Source: Endobugula sp047619205 (GTDB lineage: Bacteria > Pseudomonadota > Gammaproteobacteria > Pseudomonadales > Cellvibrionaceae). Taken from it: a stretch of 64,000 bases of DNA. This document shows, piece after piece, positions 35,721 through 44,781 of this stretch. Location of the stretch: the NCBI GenBank assembly GCA_047619205.1, contig JBLHJR010000001.1, positions 1 through 64,000 of the forward strand, in the 5' to 3' direction. Each line of letters opens with the position of its first letter. The first letter of the stretch is position 1. The notes under the pieces were generated by a model. That model was not told the origin of the DNA and did not search any database. It saw nothing but the letters and a program-made list of their open reading frames with translations. Position numbers and translations under genes: made by a program.

Positions 35721-37250
35721 TCAATTCTCTGCAGAATCATTATGTATGCCCACAACATTACTATTATCTAAATCTAATTCTCGTTGTTTTGTCTGCGCTT
35801 TTTCATTGCGCTTTGCCGCCAGTTGATCAAGGTAGTGTTGATCTACATCATCCGTCACGTACTTGCCATCAAATACCGCACAGTCAAAGGTTTTAATCTC
35901 AGGGTTACCTTCCGATGATGCATAAATCAAATCATCAAGATCTTGATAGATTAACCAATCGGCACCAATGGCAGTACACACTTCTTCGGTAGTCAAACCG
36001 TGTGCGATTAACTCTTGTGCAGTGGGCATATCAATACCGTAAACATTAGGATACATGACGGGAGGAGCTGCTGAGGCAAAATACACTTTTGCCGCTCCTG
36101 CATCACGCGCCATTTTAATAATTTGCTCGCAGGTTGTACCTCTGACAATGGAATCATCAATCAATAATACGTTTTTACCTTTGAATTCCAAACTAATAGG
36201 ATTGAGTTTTTGACGAACCGATTTTTTACGTTCCTGCTGACCGGGCATAATAAACGTGCGGCCAATATAGCGATTTTTCACTAAGCCTTCACGGAATTTA
36301 ACGCCCAAGGTATGCGCCAGTGCCTGTCCTGCAACACGACTACTATCGGGTATGGGAATCACCACATCGATATCGTGTTCAGGAAATTCTCGCAGAATCT
36401 TTTCCGCTAGTTTTTCGCCTTGACGCAGACGTGCCTTATACACAGAGATGCCATCAATAATAGAATCGGGACGCGCAAAATACACATGCTCAAAGATACA
36501 AGGCGTATAGTGGGTTTTTTCTGCACACTGGCGAGAATGTAATTGTCCATCAGTAGTAATATAAATGGCTTCGCCGGGACGCACATCACGCGTCAAGGTA
36601 AACCCCGCCACATCTAAGGCCACACTTTCTGAAGCAATCATATATTCAATGCCCAGTGGGGTTTTACGCTCACCAAACACTAATGGGCGAATACCATTAG
36701 GGTCGCGAAAAGCCACTAAGCCATAGTTGGCGATCAATGTAACCACAGCATAACCACCGAGGATACGTTTATGTACACCTGCTACCGCATCCATAAAGTC
36801 GTCAGCGGAGGGTTGATGCTTGTGTATTCGTTGCAACTCTTGCGCAAACACATTGAGTAATACTTCGGAATCTGAATCCGTATTCATATGCCGCAAGTCA
36901 TCGCTATACAAGTCTTTACAAACGGTATCGGCATTGGTCAGATTACCGTTATGTGCCAATGCGATGCCATAAGGTGAGTTCACATAAAAAGGCTGCGCTA
37001 ATGCTGGCCCAGAACTACCCGCTGTAGGGTAACGAACATGACCAATACCATAGTTTCCTACTAGGCGCTGCATGTGTCGCGTGCGAAATACGTCTTTCAC
37101 TAAACCATTAGCTTTTTGCTGAGATATTCGTCCCTCATCACAGGTCACCATGCCTGCCGCATCTTGACCACGATGTTGCAACATCGTCAGTGCATCATAC
37201 ATCTGAAGATTTACGTCGCGTTTACCCACGATACCTACAACACCACACAT
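35721..37250 (-). CDS. purF: Amidophosphoribosyltransferase
   Basis: First committed step of purine synthesis: transfers glutamine-derived ammonia to PRPP. The N-terminal nucleophile is Cys2 in MCGVVGIVG. The glutaminase domain has RGQDAAG and GNLTNA. The C-terminal phosphoribosyltransferase domain has the PRPP motif VLLIDDSIVRGTTCEQI. It is 509 residues from ATG 37250. The open frame upstream would hide the catalytic Cys and is rejected. It is downstream of cvpA, as in Escherichia coli. Confidence 0.97.
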   Translation of the reverse strand: MCGVVGIVGKRDVNLQMYDALTMLQHRGQDAAGMVTCDEGRISQQKANGLVKDVFRTRHMQRLVGNYGIGHVRYPTAGSSGPALAQPFYVNSPYGIALAHNGNLTNADTVCKDLYSDDLRHMNTDSDSEVLLNVFAQELQRIHKHQPSADDFMDAVAGVHKRILGGYAVVTLIANYGLVAFRDPNGIRPLVFGERKTPLGIEYMIASESVALDVAGFTLTRDVRPGEAIYITTDGQLHSRQCAEKTHYTPCIFEHVYFARPDSIIDGISVYKARLRQGEKLAEKILREFPEHDIDVVIPIPDSSRVAGQALAHTLGVKFREGLVKNRYIGRTFIMPGQQERKKSVRQKLNPISLEFKGKNVLLIDDSIVRGTTCEQIIKMARDAGAAKVYFASAAPPVMYPNVYGIDMPTAQELIAHGLTTEEVCTAIGADWLIYQDLDDLIYASSEGNPEIKTFDCAVFDGKYVTDDVDQHYLDQLAAKRNEKAQTKQRELDLDNSNVVGIHNDSAEN

Positions 37251-37279
37251 AGACTTTACTCTTAAGAATGAAACTGAAA

Positions 37280-37774
37280 CTAAATGAACTGAACGAACCA
37301 ACCAGAAAGAGTGGTTGTCACTTGGTGAAAACCTGCTTCCATGCCCAAAAAGTGGGGAATCAAACTAGACTCTTGCCACCAATAATCTTGATCGATGGGA
37401 AGCAACATGGGCACATAGAGCACCACCGCTAAAATAATCAATAGTCCGCGAGAAAAACCAAACACTACCCCTAAGGCACGATCCGTATTTGAGAGCCCAG
37501 CCACTTTGACCAGTGAGGCCAATAAATAGCTAAGAGCGCTACCTAATAGTAATGAAACGATGAATAAGGTCGCAAATGCCGCCATTTGTTGAGCGGATGG
37601 CGTGGCTGCGTAGTCTTGTAAATGCGGTGCTAGAGAAGGGCTAAACCAAGTAGCCACTACAAAAGCTGCGCCCCAAACAAATAGAGATAAGGCCTCTTTA
37701 ATAAACCCACGCTTCAGGCTAATCACACTAGAGATCAATAGAATAAGAATAATAAGCCAATCTGCCCAATTCAT
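37280..37774 (-). CDS. cvpA: CvpA family membrane protein
   Basis: The 164-residue protein has four membrane helices and the family opening NWADWLIILILLISSVISLKRGF. It is required for colicin V production in enteric bacteria. The general role is membrane homeostasis and is not well defined. It is 29 bp upstream of purF on the same strand, the standard cvpA-purF pair. Confidence 0.94.
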   Translation of the reverse strand: MNWADWLIILILLISSVISLKRGFIKEALSLFVWGAAFVVATWFSPSLAPHLQDYAATPSAQQMAAFATLFIVSLLLGSALSYLLASLVKVAGLSNTDRALGVVFGFSRGLLIILAVVLYVPMLLPIDQDYWWQESSLIPHFLGMEAGFHQVTTTLSGWFVQFI

Positions 37775-37911
37775 CGTATACGCCCTTTTAGGCTAGTAAA
37801 ATGTGTAAACCAAAAACCCTGTTAAACAAAATTAGGGGAAGTAACAACTAGGATCAAAACAACACTTTAGCAGAGCCTAGGGTCGGATTATAGGCAAGCT
37901 TGAGAGTCGCT

Positions 37912-38457
37912 TTACTCTGGAGCAAACGTTAACACCTGGCTAGCCACTTTGTAGGCTTTATCTACTGTCTTTTTCGATAATAACGCACGAGATTTATCAA
38001 TATAGGGACCAATGAACACACGAAAGTATTGACCTTTAGTGGTATTCACTGAGCGGCTATAGGCCTTATGCCCCTGTTTTAACAATTTATCTTTAAATTC
38101 ATCTGCTCGAACTTGAGATTTAAAACTACCCACCTGTATCACCCAAGCGTTAGGCAAGCCGTTCTTATTCAGTGTGGGCTGAGGTATCGATTGAGTTTTA
38201 CTGGACTTTACAGATGCCGAAGTCTTTGCCACCACTGGCGGCTGAAAGGCTTTTTCCGGAGAAGGCGCAGGCTTGAATCCTTTAGGATTTACTGGTGGCG
38301 AGATAACAATCGCTTTAACCTTGGGTTTAGGCGGGATCAATGTGGTGGTATCAAGGCTAATGCGCTGTTCTCGATAAAACAAGGAGGGCAAAAATATAAT
38401 GGCGAATGAAATTAACACCAGCACTCCAACCAAACGTTGTTTGACTTTGTTATCCAA
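37912..38457 (-). CDS. SPOR-domain membrane protein (DedD-like)
   Basis: The 181-residue protein has one N-terminal membrane helix (RLVGVLVLISFAIIFLPSLF), a Pro/Lys-rich periplasmic linker and a C-terminal SPOR domain (AWVIQVGSFKSQVRADEFKDKL ... YFRVFIGPY). SPOR domains bind denuded peptidoglycan at the division septum. The position between folC and cvpA is that of dedD in Escherichia coli. Confidence 0.9.
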   Translation of the reverse strand: MDNKVKQRLVGVLVLISFAIIFLPSLFYREQRISLDTTTLIPPKPKVKAIVISPPVNPKGFKPAPSPEKAFQPPVVAKTSASVKSSKTQSIPQPTLNKNGLPNAWVIQVGSFKSQVRADEFKDKLLKQGHKAYSRSVNTTKGQYFRVFIGPYIDKSRALLSKKTVDKAYKVASQVLTFAPE

Positions 38458-38490
38458 GCTTTTCCTCCTCTTTTACTTTGAACAACATGA

Positions 38491-38565
38491 ACCTAGAAAG
38501 CATAGACCTAGAAAGCATAGACCTAGAAACTTTAGACCTAGAAACTTCAGACCTAAAAACCACCA
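38491..38565. repeat. Five tandem copies of a 15-bp unit (ACCTAGAAAGCATAG)
   Basis: Units start at 38491, 38506, 38521, 38536 and 38551, diverging progressively to ACCTAGAAACTTCAG and ACCTAAAAACCACCA. The unit shares ACCTAGAAA with the ends of the palindromic elements at 50893 and 57352. It lies between folC and the SPOR gene with no coding function. Confidence 0.85.
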
Positions 38566-38634
38566 ATAGACACTACAAACAGGCATACCAGGCGCAGATG
38601 CTTTCATCCGTATTATGTTGATACTCTGTTTACG

Positions 38635-39957
38635 TCAGTCAGCTAGCATACCCACATGCTGCTGAATCGCCGCTACCGTGAAGAATGAACCAAAGACCAC
38701 AATTCTATCATGTTTAGCGCTGTGACTTAGGGCTGAATCAAATGCAGACTCGATACTTTCTGCAAAATTAAAGCGTTGTTCAGCCATGGATAAATGCTGG
38801 CTAATCACTGACGCTGACGCCGCTCGATCATTCCCGCTTAAATTACCACTATACCAACATGTAAAACACCCAGACAACGGTTTGATAATATCGCCAATCA
38901 CTTTATCTTGCATCAACGCAAATACCGCAATAGTATTCTGATCATCAAGCTGTGTTGATATTAACTTATCCGCCAATAACTGAGCTGCTGCAGGGTTATG
39001 AGCAACATCGAAGATGATCTGCCGGTGGCGAATATTTTTTGTTTGGTAGCGCCCCGTTAACTGCAAGGCACTGAGAACACTTTTCACTTCATTTAGCGGT
39101 GGCAACAGATCAAGCAAATACAGTGCCTGTAACCCAGCGGCTACACTGGTTAAGGCTAATGCTGGTAACGGTAAGACTTCAGGCCGCGCCTGCGCTGATG
39201 ATTGCCATTGCCATGCACTGTGATTCACTGCCCGAACAAAAAAATCCTGATTAAGCGTATTTACTGAAGTATGAGTGCAAGCAAAACTTTTCAAACTCTT
39301 TGTTAATATGGTTTCAGCAATAACTACTGGCTTATCTGGTCGGCTAATACCTAACTTTTCTATGGCAATTTTTTCTCGATCACTACCTAACCACTCTTCA
39401 TGGTCGACAGCGATAGAGGTGATAATAGCGATATCCGCATCCACAATATTCACCGCATCTAAGCGTCCGCCTAGACCTACCTCCAACACCACAAAAGGTA
39501 CTTGCTGCTGTACAAAAATCCACAAGGCAGCCAAGGTAGAAAATTCAAAATAGGTTAATGACAGCCTCTCATGATTAGTATCACGGGCTGCATCGATCGC
39601 CGCAAATGCCTGACAGACCAATTCTTCAGTAACGGGCCGACCATCAATGTGAATACGTTCGCAATAATGATGTAAATGCGGTGAGGTGTAAGTGCCTACA
39701 GAATACTGTTGCGCCAACAAACATTGCTCGATTGTCTTAACACAAGAGCCTTTACCATTAGTCCCCGCCACCATAAAAACCTGAGCACCAGTAATGGCTA
39801 AAGCGCCAGAATGCAGATAATCGATAGCTGTCGATGGTTGCAGCAATTGCAAAAGCTGTGCGACACGGGAAACTCGTTCAAGCCCTAAGTCAATTGCACT
39901 GGGGTGTAGAGTTTCTAGCCACGCTAACCAATCAGATAAATATGTAAAGCGTGGCAT
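38635..39957 (-). CDS. folC: Folylpolyglutamate synthase / dihydrofolate synthase
   Basis: Mur-ligase-type enzyme adding glutamate to dihydropteroate and folates. The ATP P-loop is GTNGKGS near residue 64. Other family segments are GTYTSPHLHHYCERI, FVVLEVGLGGRLDAVN, IAIEKLGISRPDKPVVI and IFDVAHNPAAAQ. It is about 440 residues from ATG 39957, where the family N-terminus (MPRFTYLSDWLAWLE) begins. A longer frame overlaps accD and is rejected. It is in the accD-folC-dedD-cvpA-purF order. Confidence 0.95.
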   Translation of the reverse strand: MPRFTYLSDWLAWLETLHPSAIDLGLERVSRVAQLLQLLQPSTAIDYLHSGALAITGAQVFMVAGTNGKGSCVKTIEQCLLAQQYSVGTYTSPHLHHYCERIHIDGRPVTEELVCQAFAAIDAARDTNHERLSLTYFEFSTLAALWIFVQQQVPFVVLEVGLGGRLDAVNIVDADIAIITSIAVDHEEWLGSDREKIAIEKLGISRPDKPVVIAETILTKSLKSFACTHTSVNTLNQDFFVRAVNHSAWQWQSSAQARPEVLPLPALALTSVAAGLQALYLLDLLPPLNEVKSVLSALQLTGRYQTKNIRHRQIIFDVAHNPAAAQLLADKLISTQLDDQNTIAVFALMQDKVIGDIIKPLSGCFTCWYSGNLSGNDRAASASVISQHLSMAEQRFNFAESIESAFDSALSHSAKHDRIVVFGSFFTVAAIQQHVGMLAD

Positions 39958-39994
39958 AGAATTTTCTGGTGTAGATAACAAGCAAAACTTATTG

Positions 39995-40855
39995 TTAAAC
40001 CGCTGAATAATACATGAATTTAGACAATAACCCAGATACTTTTTCACGGCTATCTTTACGATGAATAATCATATCGATGGCTCCGTGTTCGAGCAAAAAT
40101 TCACTCCGCTGAAAGCCTTTGGGTAACTTTTGACGAATGGTTTGCTCAATAATATTCGGGCCAGCAAAGCCCACTCTTGCTCCTGGCTCAGCCGCATTGA
40201 TATCGCCCAATAAAGCTAAGCTTGCCGACACACCACCATAAACGGGATCCGTCATAAAGGAAATATAAGGCGTACCCTGCTGCTTTAAGCGCTCAATTAC
40301 AGCACTAGTTTTTGCCATTTGCATTAACGAGATCAATGCTTCCTGCATACGTGCTCCACCGGTTGCAGGGAAACACACAAAGGGGATATTTTCTTGTAGT
40401 GCTAATTGAGCCGCACGAGTGAATTTCTCACCCACCACATACCCCATGGAACCACCGTGAAAGGCAAATTCAAACGCTACCGCAACCACAGGCTGACCCT
40501 TCAATTGGCCACGCATAGCGACCAATGCATCTTTTTCACCAGTAGATTTTTGTGCTGCAGATAAGCGGTCTTTATACTTTTTAATATCTTTAAAGTTAAG
40601 GCGGTCGATAGGCTCAACATCCATTGCCAATTCTTCTCGGCCTTCTTCGTCTAAAAAAATATCCAAACGACGACGAGCACCTATACGAAAGTGATGATCA
40701 CACTTAGGGCACACATCTAAGTTGCGCTCTAATTCTGGACGATAGAGTACCGAGCTACATTTGACACATTTTTTCCACAGGCCTTCCGGCACTCGATTAC
40801 TACCGCTACCTTTTGTGCCTGTTCTACTGGGTACAATTTTATCTAACCAACTCAT
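39995..40855 (-). CDS. accD: Acetyl-CoA carboxylase carboxyltransferase subunit beta
   Basis: Beta half of the carboxyltransferase forming malonyl-CoA for fatty-acid synthesis, paired with AccA. An N-terminal zinc finger has Cys30, Cys33, Cys49 and Cys52. The crotonase-like core follows, with GSMGYVVGEKFTRA, ATGGARMQEALISLMQMAKT and DPVYGGVSASLA. At 286 residues it is standard. It lies between trpA and folC. Confidence 0.97.
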   Translation of the reverse strand: MSWLDKIVPSRTGTKGSGSNRVPEGLWKKCVKCSSVLYRPELERNLDVCPKCDHHFRIGARRRLDIFLDEEGREELAMDVEPIDRLNFKDIKKYKDRLSAAQKSTGEKDALVAMRGQLKGQPVVAVAFEFAFHGGSMGYVVGEKFTRAAQLALQENIPFVCFPATGGARMQEALISLMQMAKTSAVIERLKQQGTPYISFMTDPVYGGVSASLALLGDINAAEPGARVGFAGPNIIEQTIRQKLPKGFQRSEFLLEHGAIDMIIHRKDSREKVSGLLSKFMYYSAV

Positions 40856-40958
40856 GTTCGTCTCTTTTATTGGGTGCTGTGTTTACGTACCTTAACTAAC
40901 TACAAGAATAGCCACTTACCGACTAGACTACTAATACTGACTACAACAACTACTGGCT

Positions 40959-41768
40959 TTATTCACTATCAAGGCCATGACGAATCTCAGCGGCTAATTG
41001 GCCAACCGCATTAGCAATGGTCTGAGCATCTTCATTCTCTAGGGTGGCCATTTTATCTACAAATACACTGCCAACAACAGCCCCATCGGCATATTCTGCC
41101 ACGGCTTTTGCTGAGGCCCCATCTTTTATTCCAAAACCCACACATACGGGCAGGTCTGTATGCTGGCGAATCAAGGTTAACTTAGCTTTTACAGACGCTA
41201 AATCTAAGTTCCCTGCGCCGGTAACACCCTTAAGGGAGACATAATAAACGAAACCACTGGCGACTCTCACAATTTCACGAATTCTTTGGATGCTCGTGGT
41301 AGGTGCCAACAAAAAGATACTTTCTATCGATACGTTTTTGAGCAGCTGGTTAAGTGAGACGGCTTCTTCTGGAGGCAAATCTACTGTCAGCACTCCATCT
41401 ACACCAGCCTCTGCCGCATGACTGGCAAACAGGTTGTAACCCATACGCTCAATAGGGTTAGCGTACCCCATTAACACTATAGGCGTGTCATTATCTGTCT
41501 CACGAAATTGCTTAACCAGCTTTATCGTACTGCCAAGGCTGACATTGTGCCGCAAGGCTCTCTCATGTCCAAATTGAATCACTGGCCCTTCTGCCATTGG
41601 ATCAGAAAAAGGAATGCCCAGTTCTATGATATCGGCGCCATTGGCAACCAGTGCATGCATAGCGGCAAGGGTTACATCGGGTCGAGGATCTCCGCTAACG
41701 ATATACGTGACTAAAGCTTTACGCTTAGCTTCTTTAAGCGCAAGCATGCGCTGATTAATACGATTCAT
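40959..41768 (-). CDS. trpA: Tryptophan synthase alpha subunit
   Basis: Cleaves indole-3-glycerol phosphate to indole and glyceraldehyde-3-phosphate. The catalytic Glu is in ADIIELGIPFSDPMAEGP, and the Asp in GVDGVLTVDLP. The loop KGVTGA and phosphate-binding GFGIKDG are present. ATG 41768 aligns with the family start (MNRINQRMLALKEAKR). An alternative ATG lies at 41780, just after the trpB stop. It is about 269 residues and forms the alpha2beta2 complex with TrpB. Confidence 0.96.
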   Translation of the reverse strand: MNRINQRMLALKEAKRKALVTYIVSGDPRPDVTLAAMHALVANGADIIELGIPFSDPMAEGPVIQFGHERALRHNVSLGSTIKLVKQFRETDNDTPIVLMGYANPIERMGYNLFASHAAEAGVDGVLTVDLPPEEAVSLNQLLKNVSIESIFLLAPTTSIQRIREIVRVASGFVYYVSLKGVTGAGNLDLASVKAKLTLIRQHTDLPVCVGFGIKDGASAKAVAEYADGAVVGSVFVDKMATLENEDAQTIANAVGQLAAEIRHGLDSE

Positions 41769-41781
41769 GTTGATCTTCATT

Positions 41782-43008
41782 TTAAACAGTAATTCCATCT
41801 AATGCGGCGACAGTTAAAATATCTTTATCACCACGACCCGACAAGTTGACGATAATGATGCTATCTTTTGGCATTTCTTTTGCCAGCTTTTCGGTATAGG
41901 CCAAAGCATGACTCGTTTCTAATGCCGGCATAATACCTTCAACCAAAGTGAGATCACGGAAAGCGGCTAATGCTTCTTGATCATTAATCGCCATATATTT
42001 CACTCGGCCTATATCTTTCAACCATGAATGTTCGGGGCCAACACCAGGATAATCTAAACCAGCCGAAACAGAATGAGTATCAATAATCTGGCCGTTTTCA
42101 TCCTCCATTAAATAGCTACGGCTACCATGTAAGACACCGGGAATACCATCATTTAGAGGGGCTGCATGGCGACCAGTTTCCACGCCATCTCCACCCGCTT
42201 CGACGCCAAACATAGCAACTGACTCATCATCCAAGAAGGGATGAAACAAACCGATGGCGTTGGAACCACCACCAACGCAAGCAACCAAAGCATCGGGCAA
42301 ACGACCCGCTTGCGCCAAACATTGTGCGCGAGCTTCACGACCAATAATCGATTGAAAGTCGCGGACTAATTGTGGGTAAGGATGAGGTCCAGCAACCGTA
42401 CCAATAATATAAAAGGTATCATCTACATTAGTGACCCAATCACGCATGGCTTCATTCATGGCATCTTTTAGGGTTTTAGTGCCTGACGTCACTGAGTGAA
42501 CTTTAGCTCCGAGCAATTTCATGCGGTACACGTTTAGCGATTGTCGCTTTACGTCTTCTGCACCCATAAAAATTTCGCACTCTAAACCTAAACGCGCCGC
42601 CACGGTAGCGGTTGCTACGCCATGCTGGCCTGCCCCGGTTTCAGCAATCACGCGGGTTTTACCTGAGTATTTGGCTAATAATGCCTGGCCAATAGTATTG
42701 TTAACCTTGTGTGCACCGGTATGATTCAAGTCTTCGCGCTTTAGATAAATTTGTGCGCCGCCAGCTCGCTCGCTCCAACGCTCCGCGTGATATAAGGGCG
42801 ATGGGCGACCTACATAATGCGCCATATCTTTATCAAATTCCGACTGAAACACAGGATCATTCTTTAAGCGCTCATACATTTCTGATAAATCGTCTAATGC
42901 AGAAATTAATGTTTCCGACACAAAGCGTCCACCATAGATACCAAAGTGACCCTTTTTGTCGGGGAAACTTGAAAAATCGATGTCCGCTACATTGGTTAAA
43001 TCATTCAC
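41782..43008 (-). CDS. trpB: Tryptophan synthase beta subunit
   Basis: PLP enzyme joining indole and serine to give tryptophan. The PLP Lys is in HTGAHKVNNT near residue 98. Other signatures are GRPSPLYHAERWSER, ETGAGQHGVATATVAA, CVGGGSNAIGLFHPF and the C-terminal NLSGRGDKD. It is 408 residues. Order trpF-trpB-trpA, with trpA starting within a few bases. Confidence 0.97.
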   Translation of the reverse strand: MNDLTNVADIDFSSFPDKKGHFGIYGGRFVSETLISALDDLSEMYERLKNDPVFQSEFDKDMAHYVGRPSPLYHAERWSERAGGAQIYLKREDLNHTGAHKVNNTIGQALLAKYSGKTRVIAETGAGQHGVATATVAARLGLECEIFMGAEDVKRQSLNVYRMKLLGAKVHSVTSGTKTLKDAMNEAMRDWVTNVDDTFYIIGTVAGPHPYPQLVRDFQSIIGREARAQCLAQAGRLPDALVACVGGGSNAIGLFHPFLDDESVAMFGVEAGGDGVETGRHAAPLNDGIPGVLHGSRSYLMEDENGQIIDTHSVSAGLDYPGVGPEHSWLKDIGRVKYMAINDQEALAAFRDLTLVEGIMPALETSHALAYTEKLAKEMPKDSIIIVNLSGRGDKDILTVAALDGITV

Positions 43009-43073
43009 CTAATCTACTCCACTCTTGACCGATAATAATTGTCTAACACCTGACGCCCATCTAAGGGAAATGG

Positions 43074-43733
43074 TTAAACTGTTTTTGCATTAGCAATAAA
43101 GTTAGTCACTTGCTGTGTATTTTTTTTACCCGCTGAAGATTCCACCCCACCACTAACATCAACAGCATAAGGAGACGTTTGCTGGATAGCGGCTTTCACA
43201 TTAGTCGGCGTTAAGCCTCCCGCTAGAATTATTGGGGGGTAGGCCTCGGCTACTCGCTTCTCTACAGCAGGCACTCTGTCCCAATCAAACACTGCACCGG
43301 TCCCACCTGGCACACCTTTTTGATAGGTATCCAGCAGTATGCCTACTGCACTGGCGTATTCCTTTACCGCTATATTAAGATCCACCGTTGCCTGCATACG
43401 TATGGCTTTCATATAGGGCCTGTGAAACTGCTCGCAGAACTCTGCGGTTTCGTCACCGTGGAATTGCAATACCTGCAAGGGGACAGCATCCAATACACGC
43501 TGAATTAACTCTGCCTCTGCATTAACAAATAAACCCACGGTAGAGATAAATGGACCTACCGATCGAGCAATTTGTGCTGCCGAATCTATTGATACATAAC
43601 GAGGGCTTGGCTGATAAAATACTAGGCCAATGGCATCCGCACCAGCATCTGCTGCTAACACGCCATCATCGACAGACGTGATACCACATATTTTAACTCG
43701 TGGCTGACAAACATCGCGAGGGATCTGATCCAA
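43074..43733 (-). CDS. trpF: Phosphoribosylanthranilate isomerase
   Basis: TIM-barrel enzyme of tryptophan synthesis. The catalytic Cys is in VKICGIT near residue 16. Catalytic Asp and phosphate-binding segments are LLDTYQKGVPGGTG, PIILAGGLTPTNV and VDVSGGVESSAGKKN. It is a stand-alone enzyme of about 219 residues, as in Pseudomonas, not fused to trpC. The start may be a few residues later (before RVKICGIT). Confidence 0.96.
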   Translation of the reverse strand: MDQIPRDVCQPRVKICGITSVDDGVLAADAGADAIGLVFYQPSPRYVSIDSAAQIARSVGPFISTVGLFVNAEAELIQRVLDAVPLQVLQFHGDETAEFCEQFHRPYMKAIRMQATVDLNIAVKEYASAVGILLDTYQKGVPGGTGAVFDWDRVPAVEKRVAEAYPPIILAGGLTPTNVKAAIQQTSPYAVDVSGGVESSAGKKNTQQVTNFIANAKTV

Positions 43734-43782
43734 GGTAATTCCATAGTCGATAAAAATGAAGCGGATATTTTAACAGAATTCC

Positions 43783-44601
43783 CTAAGCTAAGAAATAAGG
43801 CCCTTTCGATCTTATAGGTAAATCATGTTCACTCGGGTAGTCAATTGCCACTAAATAAAGACCATCTGCCGGTGCAGTAATACCTCCACACTTGCGGTCG
43901 CGACTATTTAATACCTCCGCCGACCATGACACGGCCTGCTCGCCTGCGGCAATAGTCGTTAAAACACCGACTATATTCCTCACCATATGATAAAGAAATG
44001 CACTGGCCTGTACCTCTATAACAATAAAGTCACGTTGGCGAGAAATGTTGATAGCATGCATTTGACGAATCGCGGTATGAGCTTGGCACTGAGCCGCACG
44101 AAAAGCACTAAAATCATGCTCACCGACCAAGGCTTTACTGGCATCGATCATTGCATCCAGATCAAGTTTACGTCGATCCCATGTCACATAATGGGTTAAC
44201 AATGCCGAGGGCGTAGGAGTATTATAAATAACATAGCGGTAAGTGCGATGCTGAGCGCTGAAGCGAGAATGAAATTTTGGGCTCACATTCTTCATCCAAC
44301 GAATACTAATGCCGTCAGGCAAACGGCCATTAGCCCCGCGTAACCATGCGCGATCTAAACGCTGCGCCATCGTATCAAAATGTATCACTTGATTAGTTGC
44401 ATGCACACCTGCATCGGTACGTCCCGCGCAAACTAATTTGATGGGCTCGTTGGCAATCTTGCTCAGTGCCTGCTCCAAACCCGATTGAACGGTGGTAGTA
44501 TCATGAGCCTGGGCCTGAAAACCATGAAAAAGATGGCCAGCATATTCTATGCCTAGCGCTATACGTCGCATCCCCTCAGGGTAGCCACTAGCAAAATTCA
44601 T
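43783..44601 (-). CDS. truA: tRNA pseudouridine(38-40) synthase
   Basis: Makes pseudouridine at positions 38-40 of the anticodon stem-loop. The catalytic Asp is in CAGRTDAGVHATNQV near residue 59. Family segments are IALGIEYAGHLFHGFQ, HSRFSAQHRTYRYVIYN and FLYHMVRNIVGVL. ATG 44601 gives 272 residues. ATG 44571 is also possible. The open frame continues upstream but is not conserved-looking. It is between fimV and trpF, as in Pseudomonas. Confidence 0.95.
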   Translation of the reverse strand: MNFASGYPEGMRRIALGIEYAGHLFHGFQAQAHDTTTVQSGLEQALSKIANEPIKLVCAGRTDAGVHATNQVIHFDTMAQRLDRAWLRGANGRLPDGISIRWMKNVSPKFHSRFSAQHRTYRYVIYNTPTPSALLTHYVTWDRRKLDLDAMIDASKALVGEHDFSAFRAAQCQAHTAIRQMHAINISRQRDFIVIEVQASAFLYHMVRNIVGVLTTIAAGEQAVSWSAEVLNSRDRKCGGITAPADGLYLVAIDYPSEHDLPIRSKGPYFLA

Positions 44602-44722
44602 ATCGCAATTACGCTTGTACGGTTTATTTTTAGGAATCACTTTTTCATACCAATTAATGCGCCATAGAAAGAAACTATTGATAGATTTCAATGTACAAGT
44701 AATTATAGAGAGCTGGAAAATA

Positions 44723-44749
44723 AAAACGACCGCATATAACGGTCGTTTT
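44723..44749 (-). terminator. Rho-independent terminator downstream of fimV
   Basis: A 10-bp stem AAAACGACCG / CGGTCGTTTT with a 7-nt loop is followed on the minus strand by TATTTTCC. It separates fimV from truA. Confidence 0.85.
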
Positions 44750-44781
44750 AGTATTCATACATTAAGGACATACTATGAGGG

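Noticed and set aside
38491..38565. Possible CRISPR array
   Set aside because: The 15-bp units are contiguous, without unique spacers, and no cas genes are present.
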